This document shows positions 28,301 to 38,259 of a DNA stretch of 64,000 bases, one piece after another; position 1 is the first letter of the stretch, and each line of letters opens with the position of its first letter. The position numbers were made by a program, and so were the translations under genes. Under the pieces are notes generated by a model, which was not told the origin of the DNA, searched no databases, and was given only the letters and a program-made list of their open reading frames with translations. This stretch comes from Toxoplasma gondii ME49. Taxonomy: Eukaryota; Apicomplexa; Conoidasida; Eucoccidiorida; Sarcocystidae. The stretch is from the NCBI RefSeq assembly GCF_000006565.2, contig NC_031474.1, forward strand, positions 3,631,662-3,695,661, given 5' to 3'.

Positions 28301-31300
28301 GCATCCCGCCTGAAGATGCATTTCCGAAATCCAAGAAAAATGTGATACGAGGACTGACAGGAACTCGAGGGTCGGGAAGACTTCCCTCTTTTCTGCCCTC
28401 GGCAGTGTTCGGCTTCCAAAGCGGAGAGGCCAGTTGAGACGCCGGCTTATCCGCAATCACCCAGGATTCATCTTCACTAGTCTCCTCGCTCCAGCATAGC
28501 TCTCCCTGGGAAGGGCGAGAACGGCGACGCCTCCCCGTGTCTGCGCCTGCGGAGGCAGACCTGGCGATGGCGAGGACGGGGCATGCATCCGGGGTCCAGA
28601 GACGGACGTCGGCGAAGCTTCCGAAGAGCGCGTGCGGATTGTACAGTGGTTTCAAAAGGACTGGCACCTGCCCGGAGAGAGAGGACATGCGGCCTCGCAG
28701 CAGGCGCTGCATGTGACAAACGTCGACCCGAAACCCCTCGGCGCCACTACCCTTTTGCTCCTCCCACCGGACACTCGCCACGGCTATCCGGGTGAGGTGC
28801 GTGTAGAAGCGTTCTTCCTCCTTCCTCATCAGCTTTTCTCCTGAGGCCGACACAAACGCGGTCGAGACGTCAGGTGATTCCTTGTCAAAGGGTCGATCTC
28901 CGATTGGCTCCCGAGAGCCGTCGACGGTGCCCGCGGCGGTTCCGGCTGCCTCCGGCTCAGAAGAATGAGCCGACGAAGTCGAGCACTGGCGAGAGGAAGC
29001 CATCATGACCTCTGCGCCTTCGCCCTGTCTCTGGGGACTCGTCAGGTCCTCCTTCACCTCCAGTCCCCACCCTGAGGCTGGGGCGTACCCGATTGCCGCA
29101 AAAAGCGCCGCGGCCGACGCCGGCTGCGACCTGAGGAGAGCAGTTAGCTGCTTCACGGCTTCAAGGGAGAGAATCGGAACGCCCTGGGAGTAGCTGGCGA
29201 GGCGGCTTTTGCGCGAAACCACGCAGGCGGGGAGACGCGACAGCGAGGCGGGCAAGATCCGCCGGAGAGGCAGAAGCAGCAACGCTGGCAAGTGAACGGC
29301 TTCGGGACACTCACAAGAAAACGGCCGCCTCGAGGGCGGAGTCGAACTGGCATGCGCTCCAGATGACGCCTCCTGACCGGCCGAGCTGGTTTGCGTGCTG
29401 GGGCGTCGTGTCACCCCGGCACTTGGTGCCCGGAGCCCGCCCATGGGGTACTTGGCCCTGCCCGGGTCTCGTGGTTCACTTCCTGGCAGTGGAGCCGAAC
29501 CAGGCAGACTCGGATCTCCTTGGTCTCCTTCTCTTCTCGCCTCTGTGTCCGCGCCGTCCCGGTCCCCTGCGCCGAGAAGCCGCCCCACAACTCGCCCTTC
29601 GCGCCTTTCCACCGGGGCCGGTTCCGGTCCGTTTTCTGCGTAGAGCTCCTTCTTCACCTGGCCTTGCGGGTCGCTCTCGCCGTCGAGAGGAACGCCGAGA
29701 AGCACAGCGTGCAGCATGCGCAGCTCCGTCGCCACCTCGGCAGAGACGATTTGCACGCCGTGCGCCGCGCTCTCCAGGAGGGCTTGGACCAGAAGGAGGT
29801 CAAAGTGGAGTCTTCGGACGAGCCATACGGGGAAAATCGAGAGGAGCGAGATGGGGAACTCGGCCGCAACTCGCGACTTCTGACCTGGTGAGACCAAATC
29901 TGCTTTCGGGTACGCCAGTACCCCATTTCTTGACTCGCTCGCGAGGTTCCATTTCCCCCTCCGGACGACTCCCTCCAAAGCTCCCCCACACGCCCGAGAA
30001 GGCGGAGTGCTCCCTGAGGCCCATCGGGGAGTCTGACGGACCCCATCACCCCCGCAAGGCCTGGCCGTTGTCCCCGCTGTAACCCTGTCTCGGGTGAGTG
30101 ACGCAGTCCGAGGCGCCGGCGTCCGACGCAGCCGCTCGCAGATGGCGACGAGTTCATGGGCGCACAGCCAGGCGAGGTGGGCGCTGCTTGGGACGCTTGG
30201 GGAGCAGAGCCACGAGGGCGGCGGCCCGTGAAGCACAAGCGAGGCGGTGAGAGCAACCGCGTGGACCGGGTTTGAGGCCACCAGCTGGTGCAAGATCGCC
30301 CGCGCGAGTTCGAACTGCGACAGCGAAAGACAATTCAGCAGAACCGTCGTGACCCGCGATCCTTCGTTCTCCGACAGAAACGGACAGAGGGCGCGATCCA
30401 CGTGAGCCAGAGTCCCGCTCCGGTCGGCCGAGTGCGTCGACCGCAAGCGCCGCCCCGACTCTCGACGCCGCGGCCGAACAGAGCCCTGCGAAGAACACGG
30501 CGAAGGCGAGGAACACCCAGAACTGGAAGGAGATGACGATCGAGAAGAAGGACTCGACGGAGGAGAAACTTGAGGAGGAGATCGAGGAGGAAGCGCGGGC
30601 GAGGGTAGGGGCGGAGAACAAGTGCGAGAAGAACCGCCGCACTGGGGAGACGAAGGAGGAATACTGTGGAGTCGATCCGACACTGACGGAGTCGCGAAAG
30701 AAGCCGAGGGAGGTGCCGGTTTGAGGAAGGCCAGTGGCGGGACGGGCGAGACGGAAAAGGAAGCAATGGGGACCGAAGGGAAACAAGAAGAGAAACCAGG
30801 GGCAGGTGGAAAAGACGCAGAAGCAGGGTGAACAGAACAGAAGGCAGACGTCGGTGGCGGAGGCGAGTCAGGTGCATCTGAAGAAACATTTTCGAACAAC
30901 AGTCCTGAGCAGGTCGGATTTGCGACCTTTTCCTTGAACTGGGAAAAGTCAACCGCTTCCTCGGAAACGGCCGGACAGCACGTATCCTCACTCTCTCGTC
31001 TTCTGTGCGCCTCAAAAAACATCGATGGCAGCCGAGACACGCCCTTGGGCAGCTGCCCACCCGATGCCGTCGGAGACATGACTCTCGGGCCAGGAGTCTC
31101 TATCAAGTCCCCCAGATCTCGTTCACGACATCCTTCCTCATCAACCTCCGCTGTCTCTTTCGTTTCCATGACGAGCTGTCCGACGTCATCTGGATATTCG
31201 CCTCCGACTGGGGCGCCGTGGTCGTCTCCGGTCACCTCGGCAGCTTCTCCCCTTTCTTCATATTTGTCAACCTCCCCTCCGGTCCTGCATGCGTCTGAAG

Positions 31301-31655
31301 TTTTTTCGTCGACCCTGCTGTTCCATGCCTCTGTCGTCACGTCGCGCTGTAGGTCTGTCGGGAATTTTCGCATGTGTCCGTTGTCGACATCGAAAACCTC
31401 CCTTCGGTCGCAAGATTCGTGGTGTTTGGTAATTTCAACATCGTGGTGGTCTAAAACTCCCCTGTCCCGGAGCTCGGCTTCCGGTTGCTGCTCTTCGGTA
31501 ACTTCAGTCTGTTTGTTGTCTACCTCTCGTTCGCTTCTTCTGTATCCATTTGAGTGGACGGCCTCGGGCTCTGCTTCCAGGTCTCTGCACCCCGTTGTGT
31601 TTCCCTGTGTCACGTCAGCGACGGGGGCAGCGTCGCGACCTGCGCCCCAGTCCAT
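1..31655 (-). CDS. Spastizin (ZFYVE26/SPG15)-like giant alpha-solenoid protein, 3' end beyond window
   Basis: Exons read right to left: 31655-25645, 25137-24190, 23645-23222, 22424-21630, 21225-19841, 19429-19246, 18703-17730, 17177-16992, 16506-16024, 15446-13376, 12847-11579, 11203-4125 (contains the assembly artefact), 3616-3060, 2032-1686, 1480-700, and 108-1. Every junction has GT/AG ends and matching phase. The start ATG at 31655 has a good context. Coded length is about 7,600 residues against about 2,540 for human spastizin; the excess is Ser/Pro/Gly/Glu-rich insert. Helical blocks align by memory with spastizin, notably the core near 12.8-10.75 kb (VESLLMNARCD, human LEQLLMNMKVD), the block LGTALQLLDLCN, the repeat LGDYTRAAEEMQEAL and the C-terminal block starting NLLYYHERYGALRSVV. 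In animals spastizin works with spatacsin and AP-5 on late endosomes and lysosomes and in cytokinesis. No FYVE finger is seen. Exon 1480-700 could instead read to a stop at 676-678. Family call fairly sure; exact ends less so. Confidence 0.78.
2390..2425. repeat. CA/TA microsatellite
   Basis: A CA run passes directly into a TA run. It lies in the intron between exons 3616-3060 and 2032-1686 of the spastizin-like gene and is not coding. Confidence 0.9.
2765..2830. repeat. Second CA/TA microsatellite in the same intron
   Basis: An AC run at 2,765-2,780 and a TA run at about 2,813-2,830 are separated by AT-rich sequence with ATGTAT repeats. The same intron holds the similar array at 2,390-2,425. 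Confidence 0.85.
8635..8654. other. Assembly gap (20 N)
   Basis: This is a run of exactly 20 N inside the largest internal exon of the spastizin-like gene. The sequence just left of it reappears at 9,350-9,370, and the sequence right of it starts with the same bases. The N run is therefore a fixed-length contig join and does not stand for a real gap of that size. Confidence 0.97.
8879..8898. other. Assembly gap (20 N)
   Basis: This is the second run of exactly 20 N. It separates a 224-base contig (8,655-8,878) from a contig whose first bases repeat positions 8,163 onward. Like the first run it marks an unmerged contig overlap. Confidence 0.97.
10752..12847 (-). other. Spastizin core block (two exons)
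   Basis: Exon 12847-11579 ends with a segment containing QIDAYRQAVEVC, WRVWQDVGNMC and EVIRVLLQHNGHGLARTVAE. It joins in phase 0 to LFTPLDPSLLASIHLSYLLH at 11203, followed by TLTASLQLLQAVLSR and VESLLMNARCDVLVPFFQSW. The order matches human spastizin: ELQVYQKIL, WCDWQTLRSCC, VMNMILEAQEYELCEEWG, HLISLHQKHLLHLL, LYVGSKILLTLPEQHR, then LEQLLMNMKVDWATVAVQTL. This collinearity across an intron is the strongest evidence for the family assignment. The acceptor at 11203 follows a polypyrimidine run ending TTCTTCAG. The alignment is from memory and was not computed. Confidence 0.8.
13304..13334. repeat. AT dinucleotide microsatellite
   Basis: About 15 AT units lie in the intron between exons 15446-13376 and 12847-11579, about 40 bases past the GTAAAC donor. 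Confidence 0.9.
14895..14954. repeat. 15-bp coding minisatellite, four copies
   Basis: Four perfect tandem copies of GCAGACGAAGACGAA lie within a longer GAC/GAA-rich stretch (about 14,878-15,055). They sit in exon 15446-13376. Read on the minus strand in the gene's frame they code for Ser-Ser-Ser-Ser-Ala units, part of a serine-rich insert between helical blocks. The plus-strand Asp/Glu/Ala-rich frame is a shadow. Confidence 0.85.
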
Positions 31656-34600
31656 GGTTCTGTGACGCTACCCATTTACAGATATCGCTTTTCCTTACTG
31701 GGTCGAATTCCTAGGAGTGGCAGAGCAGCGTCAGAGAGCGGAGAGGCGCACACAGGAGAAAGAAAAACCGGGGGAAGAGAGTTAAATACGAGGGAAACGG
31801 ACCTTGCAAACAAGACCGATGTAATCTCAGCCATGAAGAGAGCTTCTATATGGTAATGGCAGAATGGGGAAGCAGATTCTCGCGTCGTTCTGTTCACACG
31901 CAAGACATGGGTTGGCTTCCTTTAAATCTCTGGAAGACACCGGATGGAAATGGAGTTACGGAGCAAACGACACACTAGAACGATTGGCGGCAAAAGATCC
32001 ATCAACAGTAGGTGGGCTTCTAGAGGGGAGACTACACGGTTCTGCTGCACACACAAAGGGCGGAAAGAACTAACCGTGTTGTGAGGCACGCAAAGTGAGT
32101 CGTACCACTTCCACGCATGTCCGTGTGCTGGCCGATGAGCTAGCTTTTTTGGGGAAGCGAAGCACGTAGCGGCGACGCTGAGGAAACACGGCTGAAACAA
32201 ATGGAAATGGGAAACAATACCAACAACACTCTTGTGATGTCCTGCTGGCTGCACGAAGAACTCGGTGGACTGTGAAAGCCAAAGCTACTTGGGCAAAAAA
32301 CTTCTTTGCATGCCACCCGTTCGCTTGCACCGGCCTCGGCCGTCTCCTCGGTCCAGCAGTCGACCTCACCGATATCTCAGGCAGGTCTCCAGGAGGCAAC
32401 TAACCCTTTGCTTTCCCTAGATCAACCAACATATGCATAATTTATTTTATCGGGTATGTGGGGCGACCGCTTCAAAGTGTCTGGTTAAAGGGCCACTGAA
32501 GAAGAGCTTTCGTTGCCCTGGTGGTTAGGTTTATGGACTTGCTCGCCATTGAAATGTCTCCCAGGCTGGCATGCAGCAAAAACTCGATGAATGCACACAG
32601 CAGACCCAAGTTGTCCCAGCATTGTAGTCTAGACAAAGTCTCTTGTCAACCACTGCAGTTAGAAATGGCTAGGGCTACGCAGTGAGAGACGTACGGTTTT
32701 TTCACAGAGAAGGATTGTTTGTCTCAGCGACGCGGATGTTTTGGTTTAGGAAAAAACACACATCTCTCTAGTATCGCTTATTGCCGGGTCACAGCAGTGG
32801 AAACAGCATGCCGCACAAACTCGAGCCAAAAAAATAATCGTGTGATTCCGGTTTCATGTGTCTCAAGAGACTGAAGCGGAAGTGGCACACGGTGAATAGA
32901 TCCCGGATCCTCTGAGCGGGTGTGTCGCTGGCGGAAAGATTTGAAGGATATCCCCTGCACCTTACCTTTTCGCAGCTTTGGAAGCAGATTGCCCTCGTCC
33001 AGAAGTTCGGGAAACACTCAGGGAATATCGGTGAGCTGGTGGAGATGTGGCAAGGCAGACAGTCAAGTGCAGGAGATGTTTCGCGCAAGAGATCATGAAG
33101 CGGCTCCATACACAACACACCCAGAATGTGTTTTTGAGAGATGTGCGAGTTCTCTGTTTGAATTCGCTTCTAACCTGAGGAAAGGTACTCGAGTGGCGAC
33201 TTGCTAATCGCGGAAACTCTCTAGCTCGTACGCCTCTGGTTGTAAGTTGCAGAGGAAGAGTTTTTTCTCCCGGTACACTGTAGTCCGCCGAATCCAAGCG
33301 ATTGCCGTTTTGTCCGACTGATTATGTCTTAGCGCACTCCTCACTGCTGTCAGTGCATAGAGAATGCGTTAGCATTGGATCCTGGAATAGTAAGTGAAGT
33401 TAATCATGCTTGTAAAAGAAAGTAATTCCCCACCAAGACCACCCGTCTGTCCGATATTGTGCTGCACCTCGGAGTCACGTTATAGTGTCTGCGCCACGTT
33501 GTAATACAGAATTTCATTTCCTCAGTAATGTTTCAGCTCGCGGAATGTACAGAAGCAAGTCTGATTTCTTAAGCATACCATTTTTCATTGACCATCAGAG
33601 CACTAGGTTTTTGCACACTCATGCCTGTGTCACGCCGGAGTTCGGTGGCTGTTTTGGGTGGAGTCGGTGTGAGCTGAGCGGCTCTTGATATGAAGGAATG
33701 CGTCATGAACGGCGTCGTTAAGGTAATGCGTGTTACAAGCTTTCAAACACTTGAAAAATACTCGGACGCGTTCAGTGTGAAGGCAGTCGTCTGGCGAGAT
33801 TCCTGGCGCAACGCGTGCACGCACCGACATCAAGTCATGTTGTCCTCCATGATTCTCCACGATCAAACAAACGACCTAGACATGAAACATTATTGTTGCT
33901 GCATGTCGATTACGTGTGCCAGGCAAGCAAACACAGAAGAAAACCTCACATTTGCCGTTTTAGCTCGGCTTAGCTCCCTTCATTCACTCTCTGCGCACTC
34001 TTCTAGCTGCGAGTGTACAAGTTGCAATAGATTTGCTACAGGGGCAACTTGCTTCATGTGGAATATAGCTTTTTATTCGGGCATCTGCAAACTGCTCTTC
34101 GGTACCACGTGCATGTTGATATCCGCCCGTGGCGCAGCATCTTGCTTGTGTTTCTGTCTTCAGAGAATTTCGTCACAGCAGGCAGCGAGGCATGACACTA
34201 AAAGTCTTATCACGTTGTTGTAGAAGAGATGAATCACGGTGTCGGCGTGGTGGCCACGGAGAACCGCAGACAAAAAACGGCATCGGTAGCGGCACACGTC
34301 CCAATTAAGGCAGTGTACACATACACGCTTCTTGTGGGTCCCTCCAATGCAAATAACATGGAAACCAGTTTTTTATGCGCTTCAGTGTCGCGGCTAATGA
34401 AAGCTGCGTCACCCAACTCTATTGGCGGAGAACTTGGCCACTGTAGTGACTACGTCCTCACCAAGGAATGACACGAGGAGTGCCTGGCGGGTAAGGTACA
34501 CAAATGGCGAAAAATGCCACCCCGACTATACACCTCGATTTGACGACATGCTATACTTTCATCTGAAACTAGACACCACGGGATGCACGAGTGTTTGTGG

Positions 34601-35030
34601 AGTCGTGTGCCGTTTCCGCGCCCGAAAATTCCGCGGAACCTTAATTTTCATCGAACAATGCGAGGCACACACATCGACAACAGTCTGTCACTTGAGAAAG
34701 CCCACATGCTACAGTATGCAGGGGAAATGGCCGTGAGGGTTAGAGGACACTGCCAGTACCAGAATAAAAGTATGAGAAAAGGTTCACTTGTTGTGCGAGG
34801 GTCACCGTTGGCTTACAGGTGTGTAGCAAGGACCACAATTTAGGAGTTCATCCAATTACCTGTATAAGTCCATCCGTTGTCCTTGAATCGCGTCTACGGT
34901 AAAAAAACAAGCCTTTGCGAGATTTATATGATGCCAGCAGAAATCACTTTGTCCATTTCCAAGCCGCTGAGTAGTTGTCGTATTTCTGGAGTGCTTCCCG
35001 CGGCATGAACTTTGCGCAACACGTTACCAT
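31656..35030. other. Intergenic region, no supported gene
   Basis: This lies between the start of the spastizin-like gene and the stop of the next minus-strand gene. Open frames are short (177 codons at most, 33,690-34,223 plus), and none shows a recognisable domain, good splice pairing or codon bias. It should hold the promoter and 5' leader of the left gene and the 3' leader of the right one. From here on the sequence is more AT-rich than to the left. I see no tRNA, rRNA or transposon signature. Confidence 0.6.
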
Positions 35031-36209
35031 CTATATTTTTTGACCCTGGATGTTGACGCCAATTGCCTTCAGAAATTGCGCCTGGGCACTGTCCAGGACT
35101 GCCTCGATGTCCTTCCCTCTCTTCTTGAGCTGGGACTTGATGCTACGTTCGGAGGCGTCGAGGGCTTTCCTCGCTCCAGCGTCATAGAATTTTCTCTGTA
35201 TGGCCTCCCTCCTTATGAGATCGAAGTACTTGCTGACCACCTTCTCCACGTCTTCGGGACGATCTGCACGTTCTTTCTCTAGTGTCTTTTTCATCATATT
35301 GTTGGCGAAGATGTACGTTTGTCCGAGATTCTCCGGCGACTTGGTCTCCGTGGTTTGGGAGAGAAGTGAGAATAGGGGCAGCAGAGCCAGGACTGCGATG
35401 GGAACCAATATGGTGAGAAGAATGCCAAACTGGTTGCTGGCAGCCGACAAACCCATGGCAAAGAGCGACTGCCGTATGATGACGCTCCATGGACTCCCGG
35501 CCGTGAACTGATGAAGCATTGCACGCAGCCCTTGATCGGTCATACCGGTGTAAATGAAAGGGACGTGGAACGCTCCCATAATTCGCAAGATGCTGCTGGA
35601 GAGAAAGGCTCCTCCGATAGACACTAGCACCTGCGACAGGTAGCGGTCTCCTTCAGCTTGTTGCTGGGCAGCTTTGTCCGCAGTTAGCACCACCTTTTTC
35701 GGCTCTAGGGATTTCGCAGCCTGGGCCGTTCTCGTATCCTCGGCTTTTTTTTGCTCCTCTCTCTGGCGAGCGAGTGCAAGCATGGCTCCTGCACCGATGG
35801 CCGTCCCAACAAGCATCATCGTCAGGCCAATTGTTGCTGCAGCAGCTGGATGTCGTAAGATGCCGTTTTGGCGGGAGCTGGTCTTGTGTGTCCGGGTCTT
35901 GGTGCGGGACCCCCGGCTTTTTGTCGATCTTAGGGGCACGACGATTTCTTTGTCCTCTCCATCGGCAGGTTCGTCCTCCTCGTTTTTCTTCGTGTCCACA
36001 ACATTCGTTGTGGAACTGCCGGTGGTGAAGGAAGCTTCCGCGACACTCAAAAAGCCACCGATACTGCCGGCGGGGTTCGCACCCGGGAGACGTACGACTC
36101 TTGCATCGAACACCTGCTCTGGGCCGAAACAGCAGCCAACGAGGAACGACGAGACGAGGCCCAGAGTAAGGCTCCGCCCCATGCGGATAGGCCCAAGGGG
36201 TGGCGTCAT
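35031..36209 (-). CDS. Predicted secretory multi-pass membrane protein (coccidian, function unknown)
   Basis: This is a single uninterrupted exon of 392 codons. A second Met at residue 10 starts a classic signal peptide (LTLGLVSSFLVGCCFG, about residues 14-29). An acidic then Lys/Arg-rich stretch follows (about 73-118). Hydrophobic segments lie at about 122-147 (IGLTMMLVGTAIGAGAMLAL), 191-213 and 261-284 (FGILLTILVPIAVLALLPLF). The tail (about 300-380) is charged and helical, coiled-coil-like, beginning MMKKTLEKERADRPEDVEKV. I do not recognise the family. A signal peptide, internal hydrophobic segments, single exon and an upstream AGAGACG motif are features shared with many Toxoplasma dense-granule or parasitophorous-vacuole proteins, but that is inference. 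The true start may be the second Met. The neighbouring plus-strand gene is divergent, so the 2-kb region between may serve both. Confidence 0.82.
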   Translation of the reverse strand: MTPPLGPIRMGRSLTLGLVSSFLVGCCFGPEQVFDARVVRLPGANPAGSIGGFLSVAEASFTTGSSTTNVVDTKKNEEDEPADGEDKEIVVPLRSTKSRGSRTKTRTHKTSSRQNGILRHPAAAATIGLTMMLVGTAIGAGAMLALARQREEQKKAEDTRTAQAAKSLEPKKVVLTADKAAQQQAEGDRYLSQVLVSIGGAFLSSSILRIMGAFHVPFIYTGMTDQGLRAMLHQFTAGSPWSVIIRQSLFAMGLSAASNQFGILLTILVPIAVLALLPLFSLLSQTTETKSPENLGQTYIFANNMMKKTLEKERADRPEDVEKVVSKYFDLIRREAIQRKFYDAGARKALDASERSIKSQLKKRGKDIEAVLDSAQAQFLKAIGVNIQGQKI

Positions 36210-36246
36210 TTCTGTTCAAACGTAGGAGACAGATGCTCCAGAAGGT

Positions 36247-36257
36247 AACGTCTCTCA
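36247..36257 (-). promoter_or_regulatory. AGAGACG promoter motif
   Basis: CGTCTCT at 36,249-36,255 reads AGAGACG on the minus strand. It sits about 40 bases upstream of the ATG at 36,209. (A/T)GAGACG is an established element of Toxoplasma promoters, including dense-granule genes. The motif's closeness to the ATG means it could also lie in the leader. Confidence 0.5.
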
Positions 36258-36344
36258 GATCTTGCTGCGGGGGTGACTGGAGGTCAGCGCCAGCTCGCTG
36301 AATAGCAACTGGGTCGCCTTTCCCTTCTTCGTTTTACTCAAGAT

Positions 36345-36384
36345 ATTCTCATGACGGGGGAATTTCTCCACGAATTCTCATGAC
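36345..36384. repeat. Direct repeat in the upstream region
   Basis: ATTCTCATGAC occurs at 36,345-36,355 and again at 36,374-36,384, a period of 29 bases, with similar sequence after each copy (GGGGGAATTTC and AAGGGAACCTTTC). It lies 136-175 bases upstream of the membrane-protein ATG. It may be a duplicated regulatory site. Confidence 0.45.
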
Positions 36385-36675
36385 AAGGGAACCTTTCCGC
36401 AATTTCTCGCGCAAGCGTGGGGCTCGATGACTCCAGGAGATCCTGCAACCTCTGTCATACCAACAATCGACGAAGCCCGGTAGGGGAGTGCTCTACAAAA
36501 TTTACCGAGCAGCAGCACTCCTCTATTAGCGCTTTTCACTACGCGATGCATCCACGACTTACGCTAAGTTTATAAACAAGTTGCTAGGACGAGCACACCT
36601 CTACAGTGAAGGTCGACCTGGAAATACGTGCCCACTACCCGTCAGCAACAGGCTCGGAGAACCGGGCAACAAGCA

Positions 36676-36789
36676 GGGGGTTTTGCTTTACCCGTCGTCA
36701 GTCCTGGCGGCGGCTACGAGCGCCGGACTCCCCGATTTGCCTTGTCTCTCGCCGAGATAGCTAGCGCGCAGCCGCCTGGGTAAAGCCCC
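36676..36789. other. GC-rich element able to form a nested stem structure
   Basis: GCTTTACCC (36,685-36,693) is perfectly complementary to GGGTAAAGC (36,778-36,786). Inside it GGCGGCT (36,709-36,715) pairs with AGCCGCC (36,770-36,776), stacking on the outer stem with only one intervening base on the 3' side. Further small hairpins are possible (GTCC-T-GGCG with CGCCGGAC at 36,701-36,728; TCTC with GAGA at 36,747-36,757). It lies in the divergent intergenic region. It could be a structured RNA, part of a leader, or chance. Confidence 0.3.
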
Positions 36790-38259
36790 ACTACGTTATT
36801 TTTGGGAATTTCACCTTAAGTTTGTGTTCAGATGCACCTAGCATGCTCATCCGCGGAAAACACGTTCATAGAGAGTTTCGGTTAAAGTTTTTCCATGCTG
36901 AATCATGGAAGGCTCTCTGGGCGAATCTGGGCCGGGAAGGCACGGCCCATGTTCGGTGCCACGCACAAGAATTGAGGTTTACGGCCCCCCGTGTTCCCTA
37001 GTTACCCTTTTATGTAGAGTACTAACCAGTTCCCACAGTAACTATGGCTAAAACAGCAGCGAACCGGGAGATAAAAAATCCCGCCCACAAGGAGCTCGCA
37101 AAACCCCTGCAGTCGTAGAGACAATTGTAGCAAGAATTCCGCTCGCCGAACCCTCCGCCTCTCGCTCAGCGACGCTGTGGTCTGTGCCGTCTTCGAGTTC
37201 TCCCACCCGTGCTCTGCGAGGAATGAGCAACAGAAGAACCTACCATGTGGCTGCCATGTGTCTCCTTTGCGGAAATACTCCTCGCCCTTTCGTGGCGCAT
37301 ATGACAAAATACCGCGATTCAAAATATAAAAATGGAATCTGTAGACACGAACAATACTGCAACGCATATGACCCAGAGCCACGATAGCTTCTGCGTACAC
37401 TTCAACAGCCGTAGCTTGCGCTCGCTGGCCGCATGCGTGTAAGACAAGCGGTTTTTCACGACAGGTTCACCTTCCACTTCCAAGAAGTCAGAGGCTGTCT
37501 TTGTTGGTTTGAATTTATGACTCCGTGTCTCCCTGCCGGATATTCTTCCGTTGTCTACTTTATGTAGTGGGGCCGGAAACCCGAGTTGTTACTCCGTACA
37601 TGGCGCAACGCAGATCTAGCTCAACGGTTGAAGGGTGTCATTCACTCTTCATCACGGAGCTACGCTCTCTTTCAACGCTTCTCAGTTTTCTGGAGCTCCT
37701 TCTATTGTTACGCTTGGCGGTACGTCTAACTCCGGAAAGACTAGTAACACACAGGTCTCGGATGACTGAACCCCTTGGCTTGTGCGTCGGCTCTGCGCCG
37801 TTGGCAGAACATACTGGCGCCTTGTGTCGTGGACTGGGTGTCGATAATAGGCTACAATGTATCGTTTCTTGCTTACGCAACTGAAATTCTTGATGGGTTC
37901 ACATCCGTGAGAGTTCATATCTCCTCCCTGTCAGGTCTTATAGCTCGTTTAAGTGACCTTTCCGGCTGCGTTCCACGGCAGACTTCATCCGCAGAAGGCA
38001 GAAGCAAGTGCCGCTGGCGCTTGATAGTCACTGTTTACTGTTCATGGGCAGGCGTCTGCAAACGGATGAGTTTAAAACGGGGATTTCGAGTTAAGAGGCT
38101 TCATGATATCGCTCCAATAGGAGGATGTGGTCGACTGGCGAACATGCCTTCCTTTGAGAGAGTCTTGCAGGCTGTATCCGCCTTACCGAGGGTGTGATAA
38201 GCCGCACGGATTGTCTGGAGCATTCACGCTGTCTCTCCATTCTCTAGGTGCTGGCAGCC

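Larger units (their letters stand above)
36210..38259. other. Divergent intergenic region
   Basis: This lies between the minus-strand membrane protein and the plus-strand multi-exon gene. Apart from the motif, direct repeat and foldable element listed separately, I see only short chance open frames. A good acceptor (CCATTCTCTAG) ends at 38,247, twelve bases before the first Met of the plus-strand gene. An upstream leader exon, possibly with a signal peptide, may therefore lie somewhere in here. I could not identify it. Confidence 0.5.

Noticed and set aside
33690..34223. 177-codon plus-strand open frame
   Set aside because: Cys/Ser-rich without hydrophobic periodicity, domain or splice partner; it fits a chance frame in intergenic DNA.
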